Below are positions 53,357 through 61,760 of a stretch of 64,000 bases of DNA, piece after piece; the stretch's first letter is position 1; every line of letters begins with the position of its first letter. Source of the stretch: Neomesorhizobium sp963726065 (GTDB lineage: Bacteria > Pseudomonadota > Alphaproteobacteria > Rhizobiales > Rhizobiaceae); the NCBI GenBank assembly GCA_963726065.1, contig CAVSAU010000012.1, positions 124,001 to 188,000 on the forward strand. The letters run 5' to 3'. The notes under the pieces were generated by a model. The model was not told the DNA's origin, searched no databases, and saw only the letters and a list, made by a program, of their open reading frames with translations. The translations under genes and the position numbers were made by a program.

Positions 53357-53572
53357 ATGATCGTCTGTTCGTGCAATGTGTTGAGCGATCAGGATGTCCG
53401 CTCCGCCGTCGAGGCGGAGCGGACGCGCTCGACCAGCCAGGTCTATGGCTGTCTCGGCTGCAGCGCCAAGTGCGGCCGCTGCGCGCGCACCATCCGCCGC
53501 ATCATGGACGAGGCGCTCGGCAGTGCCGTGCGGCCTCCTGCAACGGCGTGCGCGCAGTCCCCGCAACCCTGA
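53357..53572 (+). CDS. Bacterioferritin-associated ferredoxin-like [2Fe-2S] protein
   Basis: A 71-residue BFD-like protein. C4 and C6 (MIVCSCNVLS) and C39 and C42 (GCLGCSAKCGRC) are the expected cluster ligands. Bfd reduces ferric iron in bacterioferritin to release it. The C-terminal tail is proline/alanine-rich. No bacterioferritin gene is near. It follows the MBL gene by 39 bases. Confidence 0.85.
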   Translation: MIVCSCNVLSDQDVRSAVEAERTRSTSQVYGCLGCSAKCGRCARTIRRIMDEALGSAVRPPATACAQSPQP

Positions 53573-53692
53573 CTCCGCCGGCGGACAGCGTGGTCCTGGC
53601 TTGGCGACGAGCGGCGCGCCTCTGATGACGTGTCGACTGCCACGGGAACGTCGCAGCGGTTCAAAGCGCAATGACTATCTTATTCCATTCTC

Positions 53693-54573
53693 GGCAACGA
53701 ATATGAGCGCAACGAAGCCGTTCGCTCATACCGGATCATGGATTCGCCGCCGGAGATCCTCTTTGATGAAATTGGAGAGATAGCCGGCCAGATCTGCGAC
53801 TGCCCCATTTCCTACATCAGCTTCATCGAGCGAGATCGACTCTCGGTGACGGTGTGTGGGGCCGATTTGGTCCTGTCTTGCGACATGACGCAGGATGATC
53901 GTTTTCGCAATTTCTCCTTGGTGGTGAATGTGCTACTGCGCGATGCCGCTGATAACGCCCCAGGGCTACGCTCTTGGGACAATCTGCGTGCTGGACACGC
54001 GTCCACGCTGAGCTTCGCGCAGCAAGAAGGCTTGCGGCGCCTTGCACAACAACTGGTCGGATTGCTCGAACATCGGCGGCGGGTAATCGAACTCGACAAG
54101 GCGATGCGTGAACTAGACGCCGCTCATGCAGCGCTCGCCGCGGAGAAGGCGAACACCGAGAATCTGCTTACCAGGATATTGCCCGAAAGCTGCGGCTTCC
54201 ACACTTTGAGGTTGGCATCGGTATCCATTCCGGCCCGATGATTGCCGGCATCGTAGGCGCGTACCGCTTCACATATGATGTTTGGGGCGACACCGTAAAC
54301 GTGGCCGCGTTGATGGAAGCCAACGGCGAAGCTGGAGCGATCAATGTCTCGGAACGCGTCTTTCACAGCGTGGCGCCTTATTTCAGCTTCGTTGATCGCG
54401 GTCAGGTCGGGGTAAAGCATGGACAGTCGCTCCGGATGTATTTCCTGGATCGCATCTCCCCAGATGACGCCGCGGATCAGGCCGGTCGTGAGCCAAACGA
54501 GCGGTTCTTCGTCAGGCCGGAACGTGCCCCTATGAACAACAATGGCTTCAGCCGCATCCCATTGCCGAGTTAA
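53693..54573 (+). pseudogene. GAF-domain class III adenylate cyclase, decayed
   Basis: The N-terminal GAF part is recognisable (NEAVRSYRIMDSPPEILFDE, ISYISFIERDRL, DMTQDDRFRNF), then CAMPLITPQGYALGTICVLD in another frame, then LSFAQQEGLRRLAQQLVGLL and a coiled coil. The cyclase domain begins only at its second half: HFEVGIGIHSGPMIAGIVGA, YRFTYDVWGDTVNVAALMEA, ending RMYFLDRIS. The N-terminal half of the catalytic domain, with the metal-binding aspartates, is missing at a junction near 54180. This is loss of sequence and not only misreading, so it cannot make cAMP. Confidence 0.75.
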
Positions 54574-55093
54574 GCGCGCCCCGCTTCAGGGTTTGTCATC
54601 CAGTCAGCGACGTACGCGCCACCCGCATCACGGCGCACCGTGAGGCAGTAGCTTCCGCGGTCGCAGAGTTGCCGGCGCTGTGCGCCTCGGCCATCCGGCG
54701 CAGCCTTTCATTTAGGAGCCCATAGACCAACGTATCGGCCGCACGCGTCCTCGGCACGATGGTCCGCACCCTGGAAGAGCTGGCATGGTTGGGTCTGCTC
54801 GCAACTCGACCAAGGAGCATCCGAAATGACGCTGGGATTCGTTCGTTCAAAGATGCAGCAGATCCTCCAACGGCTTCGGGCCGTCGATACGACGACGCAG
54901 CCAAGGCGTGGCGACGGCGCCGACGGGTTCGCTCGCGCGACGGTTCGGCCGATCTACTCACGCAACGGGATCAGAGTATCCGTCGGCCCAAGCAAGGTTC
55001 GCGACCGCGAGTGAACCCGCTCATCCGTGGTGATGGCAGCCGGCCAGGGAGCGCCGGCCGATGGCTCAAGCTCAAACGCGAAGGAACGCAAAC
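54574..55093. other. Gap between the cyclase remnant and the hydrolase gene
   Basis: About 520 bases. Frames at 54596-54961 (minus, 121 codons, arginine-rich) and 54826-55014 (plus, 62 codons, GGAGCATCCGAA before ATG) are visible, but neither has a recognised family, and I do not call them. Confidence 0.3.
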
Positions 55094-56092
55094 ATGAAAG
55101 TCGATTTTCCTTCCCCGTCCGGAACGTCGCGCCGCGACGTCCTGTTGGGCGCGATGGCCACCACTGTTGCAGCCGGCCTGCCAAAGGCCGCGCCCGCGCA
55201 GGCGGCGCAGAAGCAAGACTTTCCCTCCACCCGCTCAAGCAAAGGATCAAAGACCGTGAGCACGATCACCACCAAGGACGGTACGGAAATCTTTTACAAG
55301 GATTGGGGTCCAAAGGACGCCCAGTCGATCGTCTTTCACCATGGCTGGCCACTAAGCGGCGACGATTGGGATACGCAGATGCTCTATTTTCTCGACAAGG
55401 GTTACCGCGTCATCGCCCATGACCGGCGCGGCCATGGCCGCTCGGCGCAGGTGAGCGACGGTCACGACATGGATCACTATGCCGCCGATGCTGGCGCCGT
55501 TGTCGAGCATCTCGACCTGAGAAATACGGTTCACGTCGGTCACTCCACCGGCGGCGGCGAAGCGACCCGCTACGTCGCTCGGCATGGTCAACCTCAGGGC
55601 CGCGTTGCGAAGCTCGTGCTCATCGGCGCGGTGCCACCGATCATGGTGAAGACGCCGGCCAACCCCGCAGGACTTCCGATCGAAGTGTTCGACGGATTGC
55701 GCAACTCGCTCGCCGGCAACCGTGCGCAGTTCTATCTCGATTTCGCGAGCGGTCCCTTTTACGGCTTCAACCGGCCGGGCGCGAAGCCTATTTCGGGCGT
55801 CATCCAGAACTGGTGGCGGCAGGCCATGATGGGTAGCGCCAAAGCGCAGTATGACGGCATCAAAGCCTTTTCGGAAACCGACTTCACCGACGATCTGAAG
55901 AGCATCACCGTACCGACGCTCGTGATGCACGGCGACGACGACCAGATCGTCCCGATCGCCAACTCGGCACTGCTCTCGGCAAAGATCCTGAAGAGCGCGA
56001 CACTCAAGGTCTACGAGAAATTTCCGCACGGCATGTGCACCACCCATGCCGATACGGTGAACCCGGACCTGCTCGCCTTCATCAGGTCATAG
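55094..56092 (+). CDS. Tat-exported alpha/beta hydrolase (non-heme haloperoxidase-like)
   Basis: A 332-residue protein. MKVDFPSPSGTSRRDVLLGA, MATTVAAGLPKAAPAQAA is a twin-arginine signal, so it is exported folded to the periplasm. The hydrolase domain has GWPLSGDDWD (oxyanion region), the nucleophile S151 in GHSTGGGEA, an acid in MHGDDDQIVP and a histidine in FPHGMCTTHA. Members are esterases with side perhydrolase activity. AAGGAA lies seven bases before ATG 55094. An internal GTG (about 55257) would give the cytosolic form. Co-directional with an exported cupin gene. Confidence 0.88.
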   Translation: MKVDFPSPSGTSRRDVLLGAMATTVAAGLPKAAPAQAAQKQDFPSTRSSKGSKTVSTITTKDGTEIFYKDWGPKDAQSIVFHHGWPLSGDDWDTQMLYFLDKGYRVIAHDRRGHGRSAQVSDGHDMDHYAADAGAVVEHLDLRNTVHVGHSTGGGEATRYVARHGQPQGRVAKLVLIGAVPPIMVKTPANPAGLPIEVFDGLRNSLAGNRAQFYLDFASGPFYGFNRPGAKPISGVIQNWWRQAMMGSAKAQYDGIKAFSETDFTDDLKSITVPTLVMHGDDDQIVPIANSALLSAKILKSATLKVYEKFPHGMCTTHADTVNPDLLAFIRS

Positions 56093-56189
56093 GCTCTCGC
56101 CGCGTCCCCCAAGCGAGAGCCCGATCGCCGGCCGACCCCCTCCCCGGCCGGCGATCACCCATCTTCAACCGTGAACTGGAGTGTAGCCC

Positions 56190-56604
56190 ATGATTAGGAC
56201 CATACTTTACAGCAGCGCTGCTCTCGCGGCCTTCATCGCCACCGCCGCGCTGGCCGACGATTCGACGGGCCTGCCGCAAGAACGTGAAGCTCGTCTACGA
56301 CCAGCCGCTTCCCAACGTGCCCGGCAAGAGCATGCGAGGCGTGCTCGTCGAATATGAGCCAGGCGGCTCCTCGCCCGCGCATCTCCATCCCAAATCGGCC
56401 TTCATCTACGCCACGGTCCTTGAGGGCGCGATCAAGAGCCAGGTCAACGATGGCCCGGTGATCACCTATCGCGCCGGCGAAAGCTGGTCCGAGTTTCCAG
56501 GCGATCGTCACAGCGTCAGCCAGAATGCCAGCGCAACCGAACCCGCGCGGCTGCTGGCCGTCTTCGTCGTCGACACCGGCGAGACGGACTTGGTGCTTCC
56601 CTGA
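56190..56604 (+). CDS. Exported cupin protein, one frameshift
   Basis: MIRTILYSSAALAAFIATAA, LADDSTG is a signal peptide. After one extra base near 56278 it continues KLVYDQPLPNVPGKSMRGVL, VEYEPGGSSPAHLHPKSAFI and WSEFPGDRHSVSQNA, a single cupin domain with the HLHP and DRHSV histidine motifs. The corrected length is about 137 residues. It may act with the preceding exported hydrolase; the function is unknown. Confidence 0.78.
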
Positions 56605-56705
56605 CGAATGAGGTCGGAATTCATCGCCTGTGCGAATGGGAAAAGCTGCGCCGCCGAAGCGTTTGAAGAGTTCGGCGGCACGGCCCTCGACCAAGGATGG
56701 CTGCA

Positions 56706-57145
56706 ATGCTTATCGAGAAACTGCATGCCTTGACATCGACGCGCCTTGCGGTGATCGACTTCAATGCAACCGTGCAGGTGGCCGCCCTTTCGCTTTCCAG
56801 GCCCGGCATCGGCCTCGTGGTGGTGTGCAATGCTGGCGGAGGCGCTGAGGGCGTGCTCAGCAAATCGGACCTCGTGCGCCATCTCACCGGCCCGACGTCC
56901 TCAACGCCGTCGGTGTCCGCACCTAATGAGCACGATCCATCATCTCGTGCGGTCCGCAGGACGATGTCCATGATGTATGGCAGACCATGACCGCGCGAAG
57001 CCTGCAAAACATTCCGGTGATCGACGCCGGCGCCAGGCCTCTCGGCATACTGGACATACGCGACGCGATGAAAGCCCTGTTCGAGCAGGAAGAAATGCAG
57101 GAGCGGATGCTCTTCAACTACGTCACCGGCGTCGGCTACCGCTAG
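56706..57145 (+). CDS. CBS-pair protein, one frameshift
   Basis: MLIEKLHALTSTRLAVIDFN, ATVQVAALSLSRPGIGLVVV, LSKSDLVRHLTG is the first CBS motif. One base missing near 56930 separates it from QDDVHDVWQTMTARSLQNIP, VIDAGARPLGILDIRDAMKA, LFEQEEMQERMLFNYVTGVG of the second. Reconstructed as about 146 residues. ATG 56706 has AAGGA nine bases upstream; an earlier ATG at 56697 is possible. CBS pairs bind adenosyl nucleotides; the controlled partner is not evident. Its stop lies inside the repeat that begins at 57143. Confidence 0.75.
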
Positions 57146-57247
57146 AGCATTTTGCAGCCAAACGGAATCATTTGGCGTCCGCATAAATGCGGCAAAACAA
57201 ATAGTTAGAGCGAGTTGCCGGTTCTGAAAGAACCGGAACGGCTCTAG
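57143..57247. repeat. RIME-like mosaic repeat, copy 1
   Basis: TAGAGCATTTTGCAGCCAAA, CGGAATCATTTGG, then CCGCATAAATGCGG, AAAACAAATAGTTAGAGCG, CCGGTTCTGAAAGAACCGG, ending GGCTCTAG: outer TAGAGC/GCTCTA arms enclosing three small hairpins. A close copy is at 63715-63816. It provides the stop codon of the CBS gene. Confidence 0.75.
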
Positions 57248-57386
57248 CTGGCGCGCACCGGAAACGCTGAGTTCATCTCGACCGTGATGCTGCTGTGGGC
57301 TGAGCGTCCCGCGCCGTTGGTTGCACCGTTAGGGAGCGGCCGGTGCGGACGCGGAACACGAATCAACCCGACAATTGCCCAGCCCA

Positions 57387-57462
57387 ATGTCCGCACTTGG
57401 TAACAAGGTCTTCATCGTCACAGGCGGGAGCCTCCGGCGTCGGCCGCGCTGCTGCGCTGGAC
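57387..57462 (+). pseudogene. SDR N-terminal fragment
   Basis: MSALGNKVFIVTGG, then with one base skipped ASGVGRAAAL: the cofactor-binding start of a short-chain dehydrogenase. After about 25 residues the similarity ends and the sequence is unrelated, near the IS630 remnant. A truncated gene start. Confidence 0.5.
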
Positions 57463-57589
57463 CAGACGCGAGAACCCGACAAGCATCGACACGAAGCGAG
57501 GCGAGGCCGCAGTTGCGAAGCCATCTCATGGCGAGGCTTGCGGACGCGGGAAGCCAAGCAATTGTCCGGGCGCTGGCAATCACCGCGCA

Positions 57590-58092
57590 AGCAGACATAG
57601 GCTTTCGCCGGGCGGCGCATGTTGGTCTTGACCCAAGTCTCGTCGATGAAGACCAGGCGTGTTGGATCAATGCGCGTCTGATAGCGTGTTCACTGGGCGC
57701 GTCGGCGCTTAAGCTTCGGCCTGAACTGTTCGGCCGGCAGAACGGTTTTTTTTAAAGCTCTCGCCCTCGCGATGCAGGAAGCGGCCGACGCTGGCGGGAT
57801 GGACATTGAGGCCGCGGGCGGCCAGTGCCGCCATCAGTTGATGGAGCGTCACGTTCGGATCGCGCTCGACTTCCCTCAGCACGAACAGGCGATTGTCTCC
57901 GCTGATCAGATAAGGCCGGTGGCCACCCATCTTGCCGGGTGCCGCGCTGCCCAGGCGGCGCTTGCGCGCCGCCCATTTGATCACGCTCGACACCGCAACC
58001 TTCAGCGCCGCCGCCACCTCGTAGCTCGTCTCGCCTGCTTCAAGGCGAGCCATCGCCCGGTCCCGCAAATCCATCGAATAAGGCTTTGCCAT
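57590..58092 (-). mobile_element. IS630-family transposase remnant
   Basis: MAKPYSMDLRDRAMARLEAG, ETSYEVAAALKVAVSSVIKW and GGHRPYLISGDNRLFVLREV form the helix-turn-helix N-terminus. The frame shifts at an eight-T run (57747-57754 on the plus strand); the next frame has LKRRRAQ, a stop in place of Trp, then RIDPTRLVFIDETWVKTNM with the first catalytic aspartate region. Nothing recognisable follows, so the catalytic C-terminus is lost. No terminal inverted repeats could be identified. Confidence 0.75.
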
Positions 58093-58170
58093 AAGTCCTG
58101 AACCTCCAACGGTCAGAACATCGAATCTGATTTGCGCGCCCTTGGGAATCCCGATCAGTCAATGCAACGT

Positions 58171-58866
58171 CTAGTTCGCGCCGGCCTCGCGCATCGGCTC
58201 GGGCAGTGTTTCCCATGCCCGTATCAACTCGCCGATGGAGGCGGCCCCCATCTTGCGCATGACATTGCCGCGATGCAGCTTGACCGTCACTTCGCTGATG
58301 GCGAGGTCGAAGGCGATCTGCTTGTTGAGGCGTCCGTGCGCCACTTCATGCAGGACCTCGCGCTCGCGGGGCGTCAGCGTCTCGAGGCGGTCGACATTCC
58401 GCTTGACGATCCGGGCTTCCTCGCGCCGCGCCGCGTCCATCGCAATGCCCGCGATCACCGCATCGAGCAGTGTTTGATCCCGCACCGGCTTGGTGAGAAA
58501 GTCCACGGCGCCGGCCTTCATCGCCTGCACGGTCATCGGAATGTCGCCATGACCGGTCAGGAAGATGATCGGCTTCAGGTTGCCGTTTTGAGCCAGATGA
58601 CGCTGCATGTCGAGACCGCTTGCGCCGGGCATTCGCACGTCCAGGATCAGGCAGCCCGGGCTTTCCAGGACATCGCCGGCGTCAAGCAGTTCGCGGGTCG
58701 AGGCAAAGCAGACCGGCTGGAAACCCGCCGACAGGATCAATTCGGACAACCCCTCGCGAACAGCCGCGTCGTCATCGACAATGATGACGACCGGCTGCTC
58801 CGCTTCATTCTTCCTATGTGGTAATAACGGCGCCGATCTCCGTAAGTGCGGCTGCTCGATGTTCAT
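58171..58866 (-). CDS. FixJ/NarL-type response regulator 1
   Basis: A 231-residue regulator. Receiver: acidic pocket DDD at 31-33, phosphoacceptor D76 (LDVRMPG), T104 (LTGHGD) and K126 (TKP). Output: LuxR-type helix-turn-helix (ETLTPREREVLHEVAHGRLN, KQIAFDLAISEVTVKLH). GGAGG lies five bases before ATG 58864-58866. It is the last gene of the cluster kinase stub - regulator 2 - truncated receiver - regulator 1 and is very similar to regulator 3 at 61007. FixJ-type proteins control oxygen or nutrient responses; the signal here is unknown. Confidence 0.9.
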   Translation of the reverse strand: MNIEQPHLRRSAPLLPHRKNEAEQPVVIIVDDDAAVREGLSELILSAGFQPVCFASTRELLDAGDVLESPGCLILDVRMPGASGLDMQRHLAQNGNLKPIIFLTGHGDIPMTVQAMKAGAVDFLTKPVRDQTLLDAVIAGIAMDAARREEARIVKRNVDRLETLTPREREVLHEVAHGRLNKQIAFDLAISEVTVKLHRGNVMRKMGAASIGELIRAWETLPEPMREAGAN

Positions 58867-58868
58867 AC

Positions 58869-59018
58869 TCACCTCCGCTTTTCGATTTGCTTATTCGATT
58901 TGCTTAAGAGATCGCCGATGGCTGCTGGCAGAACCTGCGCATCGAGGGCTTGCGGAAACATCCAATCAAGTCTTGGATCGTCGTCCACAACCGCGACAAC
59001 AGGTCTTGGCTTGGTCAT
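58869..59018 (-). pseudogene. Truncated receiver-domain gene between regulators 2 and 1
   Basis: A 49-codon frame. MTKPRPVVAVVDDDPR is the beginning of a receiver domain, but after 16 residues it continues LDWMFPQALDAQVLPAAIGD, which is not a receiver sequence, and stops just before regulator 1. Its ATG overlaps the stop of regulator 2 (ATGA), as in a coupled operon. It most likely remains from a third regulator that was deleted internally. Confidence 0.6.
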
Positions 59019-59662
59019 GCTCGGGTCCCTCCCGCTCGGCGCGAGTGGGTGACTGGTATTTCCAATCGCTCCGCGATCCGCACGAGGTCGGCGAGGGACG
59101 CCGCTGCCATTTTCTGCATCACGTTCCTTCGATGAATTTCCAGCGTGACTTCGCTGATCCCCAGTTCGGCGGCGGCCTGCTTGTTGAGCAGGCCGCTCAC
59201 CACCAGCGGCAGCACCTCGCGTTCGCGCGGCGTCAGCTCGAGATAGCGTTGCCTCAGCACGTTACGGTCGGCGCGCTCCGATCTCTTTTCCCGGTCCTGG
59301 ACGATCGCCACCTGGATCGCGGCCATCAGGTCGGCATCGCTGAAGGGCTTGGTCAGGAAGTCCACGGCGCCGTGCTTGATCGCACGCACCGAGGATGGGA
59401 TGTCGCCATGTCCCGTGATGAACACGATCGGCGGATGATCGCCCTGCGCAATCTGCCTCTGCAGATCGAGGCCGTTGATGTCCGGCAATTCGACGTCGAG
59501 TATGAGGCAGGCAGGCAGGTCCGGCTTGTCCGCGCCGACATAATCTCCAGCCGATGCAAAGGCCACCGCGCGCGTGCCATGCGAGGCCAGCAGTTCGCCG
59601 AGCGCCTCCCGGATGCGTTCATCGTCGTCCACGATGAAGACGATATGGTCGCCCGTCGTCAT
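59015..59662 (-). CDS. FixJ/NarL-type response regulator 2
   Basis: A 215-residue regulator. DDD at 12-14, phosphoacceptor D56 (ILDVELP), T83 (ITGHGDI), K105 (TKP), then LTPREREVLPLVVSGLLNKQ, AAAELGISEVTLEIHRRN as LuxR-type DNA-binding helices. Its ATG overlaps the stop of a kinase stub (ATGA) and its stop overlaps the truncated receiver, so it belongs to a once larger two-component operon. With the kinase lost, its phosphorylation partner may be the PAS kinase at 61761. Confidence 0.9.
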   Translation of the reverse strand: MTTGDHIVFIVDDDERIREALGELLASHGTRAVAFASAGDYVGADKPDLPACLILDVELPDINGLDLQRQIAQGDHPPIVFITGHGDIPSSVRAIKHGAVDFLTKPFSDADLMAAIQVAIVQDREKRSERADRNVLRQRYLELTPREREVLPLVVSGLLNKQAAAELGISEVTLEIHRRNVMQKMAAASLADLVRIAERLEIPVTHSRRAGGTRA

Positions 59663-59715
59663 GCCGCGGCCTTCACTTCAACCGGCAGCGTAAAGAATGG
59701 CTGGGGACGGTCAGC
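59659..59715 (-). pseudogene. C-terminal stub of a histidine kinase
   Basis: Only the last residues, PQPFFTLPVEVKAAA, resemble the end of the ATPase domain of FixL-type kinases (xFFFTLP). Upstream no kinase sequence is seen. The stop overlaps the ATG of regulator 2, as expected of the original kinase gene. Confidence 0.5.
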
Positions 59716-59834
59716 GCCTGGTGTCGCGCTTCTCCTCGATGTCTGGATCCGCGAACTCATGCCCGAACCTTAGTCCCGCCACGCCGCAACCGCATCCTAT
59801 GGAAATCCATGAGGCGGTCCAAGACGCACCTGGC

Positions 59835-60053
59835 CTACGCCCAGCATTCAAGGGTGATGTCGAGCATACCCGGGATAGGCCGGCCGCTGCGATCTACAGC
59901 CGACCGCAGCTCTGCCGCCTGTGGCTCCGCGCGTGCTTCAATTGTCTGAATGGCGCGCCTGATGCCCGGCATGCACGACAACTCCAGCACGCTGGACTGC
60001 ACCACGAAGCAGGTGCCGAGCGCGAGGAGATTGAGTGTCGATGCGGCTTTCAT
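59835..60053 (-). CDS. Small exported protein, function unknown
   Basis: A 72-residue frame from ATG 60051-60053 (MKAASTLNLLALGTCFVVQS, SVLELSCMPG), with GGAG six bases upstream. The N-terminus is signal-peptide-like and the rest (RRAIQTIEARAEPQAAELRS) is helical and charged. It lies in the gap between the two-component cluster and another small exported protein. Confidence 0.5.
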   Translation of the reverse strand: MKAASTLNLLALGTCFVVQSSVLELSCMPGIRRAIQTIEARAEPQAAELRSAVDRSGRPIPGMLDITLECWA

Positions 60054-60159
60054 GATTGGCTCCAGCTCAACGCGACCTCTTCGACGTGATTGCGGCTCAG
60101 GCGAAAAATGCGTCTCGTTCCGCGTCGAGGAATTGGCGGCCTCGACGGGTGTGAGGCGG

Positions 60160-60513
60160 CTAGTATCCCTTCGGCGGAACGAAGAGGCAGATCGTCTTGC
60201 TGTCGTTGGCTCCGGCCACCGAGCACCAGTGATAGACACCGTCGGGGGAGTATTTCACCCGGCTGTCGCTGTAGGCGACGACCTCGCCCGTCCCGTTGAT
60301 GACATAGCCTTCCGGTCGCTCGCTGATGGCCTTGTTGCCGACCTGGCGGCAGTCGATGCCGGAGCAGCACGAGTACGGGTAGCTCCAGCCCAAAGGCTTG
60401 GCGGCTGTGGGCAACGCTTCATGCGCACGGACGGGACATGCCAAGATCGGTGCGGAGAAAATAGCGGTGGCAAGGACGGCGCGGTACGATGGCGTTCCGA
60501 TCGAATTGTGCAT
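60160..60513 (-). CDS. Cysteine-containing exported protein, function unknown
   Basis: A 117-residue protein from ATG 60511-60513 (MHNSIGTPSYRAVLATAIFS, APILACPVRAHE), preceded by GGAGG. A signal peptide ends near RAHEA. WSYPYSCCSGIDCRQVGNKA, PEGYVINGTGEVVAYSDSRV and YHWCSVAGANDSKTICLFVP contain five cysteines suited to disulfides in the periplasm. Similar small proteins are common in rhizobia but unassigned. Confidence 0.75.
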   Translation of the reverse strand: MHNSIGTPSYRAVLATAIFSAPILACPVRAHEALPTAAKPLGWSYPYSCCSGIDCRQVGNKAISERPEGYVINGTGEVVAYSDSRVKYSPDGVYHWCSVAGANDSKTICLFVPPKGY

Positions 60514-61006
60514 TGTTTCCTCCATGAAGGCTTGTAGCCAGTACAGAGGAGGATGCGCCGACCCGTCACGCCAACCTATTCTACAGGAGTCTTTGTGATG
60601 CGATGCAAAGGTACAGCATACCTGCGCCCGGCGCTCGTGAGACCAACCAGGATAGGCACTGTACAGCAGCTTGTGGGGCAGCAGCGGCTCACCGCGACGG
60701 CGATCCCATGTTCCGAAGGCGAATGGCATACGAGGCCGGAACGGACGGTCCACACCTATACCGAGGTCTGGCAAGCTAGGTCCGACCACCTTTTGTAGTG
60801 TTGCGTTGGCCGTCGCGATACAGGTACGCCAAGACCTGACGTAGAGACAACCGCATTGGCGGGGGCATCGCTGGGTATCTGTCGCCGAACCAGTTCCGGC
60901 GGCGTCGCATGAGGCGCGGGTTTCGGTTAACGTGTGACGAAAGCGAGATTGATACTGACCACGTGAACGCCAATTCGTGTCCAGCAGATCTCCCGAGGCG
61001 AGGGTA
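60514..61006. other. Intergenic stretch upstream of response regulator 3
   Basis: About 490 bases without a convincing gene. A plus-strand frame at 60553-60798 has no recognisable features. The promoter of regulator 3 should be in the last 100 bases. I could not recognise a FixJ-type operator. Confidence 0.3.
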
Positions 61007-61645
61007 ATGGGCGTGGCAACTTCAGCAATCGCAGAAAGTCCCGTAGCAATTGTGGTCGATGATGACGCGGCGGTCCGCGACGCGTTGGAGGAGTTGCTGA
61101 ATTCGGTCGGCATCGACACGATATCGTTTTCCTCGGGTCAGGAAGTGCTGGATGCGACGTTGCCGGATCGCCCGGGCTGCCTTGTGCTTGATGTGCGAAT
61201 GCCGGGTCTGAGCGGCCTCGATCTCCAGCAAATCCTTGCGAGCAAAGGTGTACGGACACCGATCGTCTTCCTGACTGGTCATGGCGACATCGCCATGAGC
61301 GTCCAGGCGATGAAGGCAGGGGCAGTAGATTTCCTGACCAAGCCGGTGCGGGACCAGACGTTCCTTGACGCGGTGTCGACAGCCATCGCCACCGACGTCG
61401 CGCGAAGAGCGGCGTCGACCGTTTCACGCAAGAGCGTGGCCCTCTATGAGACCCTTACGCCCCGCGAGAGGGAAGTGCTGAAGCTTGTGGTATCCGGTGC
61501 GATGAACAAGCAGATAGCATCGGATCTCGGTATCAGCGAAATTACTGCGAAGCTGCATCGTAGCAACATGATGAAGAAGATGAACGCAAGGTCCATCTCT
61601 CATCTTTGCAACATTTGGCAGTCGCTTCCGGCCGACATCCGCTGA
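61007..61645 (+). CDS. FixJ/NarL-type response regulator 3
   Basis: A 212-residue regulator from ATG 61007 (MGVATSAIAESPVAIVVDDD); a GTG at 60977 is an alternative. DDD at 18-20, phosphoacceptor D62 (LDVRMPG), T90, K112 (TKPVRDQTFLDAV), and the LuxR-type output LTPREREVLKLVVSGAMNKQ, IASDLGISEITAKLHRSNM. The receiver is nearly identical in its core to regulator 1. It lies 115 bases before the PAS kinase gene in the same direction, so the two probably form a pair. Confidence 0.9.
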   Translation: MGVATSAIAESPVAIVVDDDAAVRDALEELLNSVGIDTISFSSGQEVLDATLPDRPGCLVLDVRMPGLSGLDLQQILASKGVRTPIVFLTGHGDIAMSVQAMKAGAVDFLTKPVRDQTFLDAVSTAIATDVARRAASTVSRKSVALYETLTPREREVLKLVVSGAMNKQIASDLGISEITAKLHRSNMMKKMNARSISHLCNIWQSLPADIR

Positions 61646-61760
61646 GCGCTTCCCGTGCGTGAGAAGGCAAGTGTACAATCGGGCGCAGGGGCTCCGTAGC
61701 TGACTTGGATTACGGCCGCGACAGGAAGTGGGACGCGGAAGTGGTCTCGAGAGGTCGCAA

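Noticed and set aside
54596..54961. Minus-strand frame of 121 codons
   Set aside because: Arginine-rich, no family or ribosome-binding site seen; recorded only as part of the gap.
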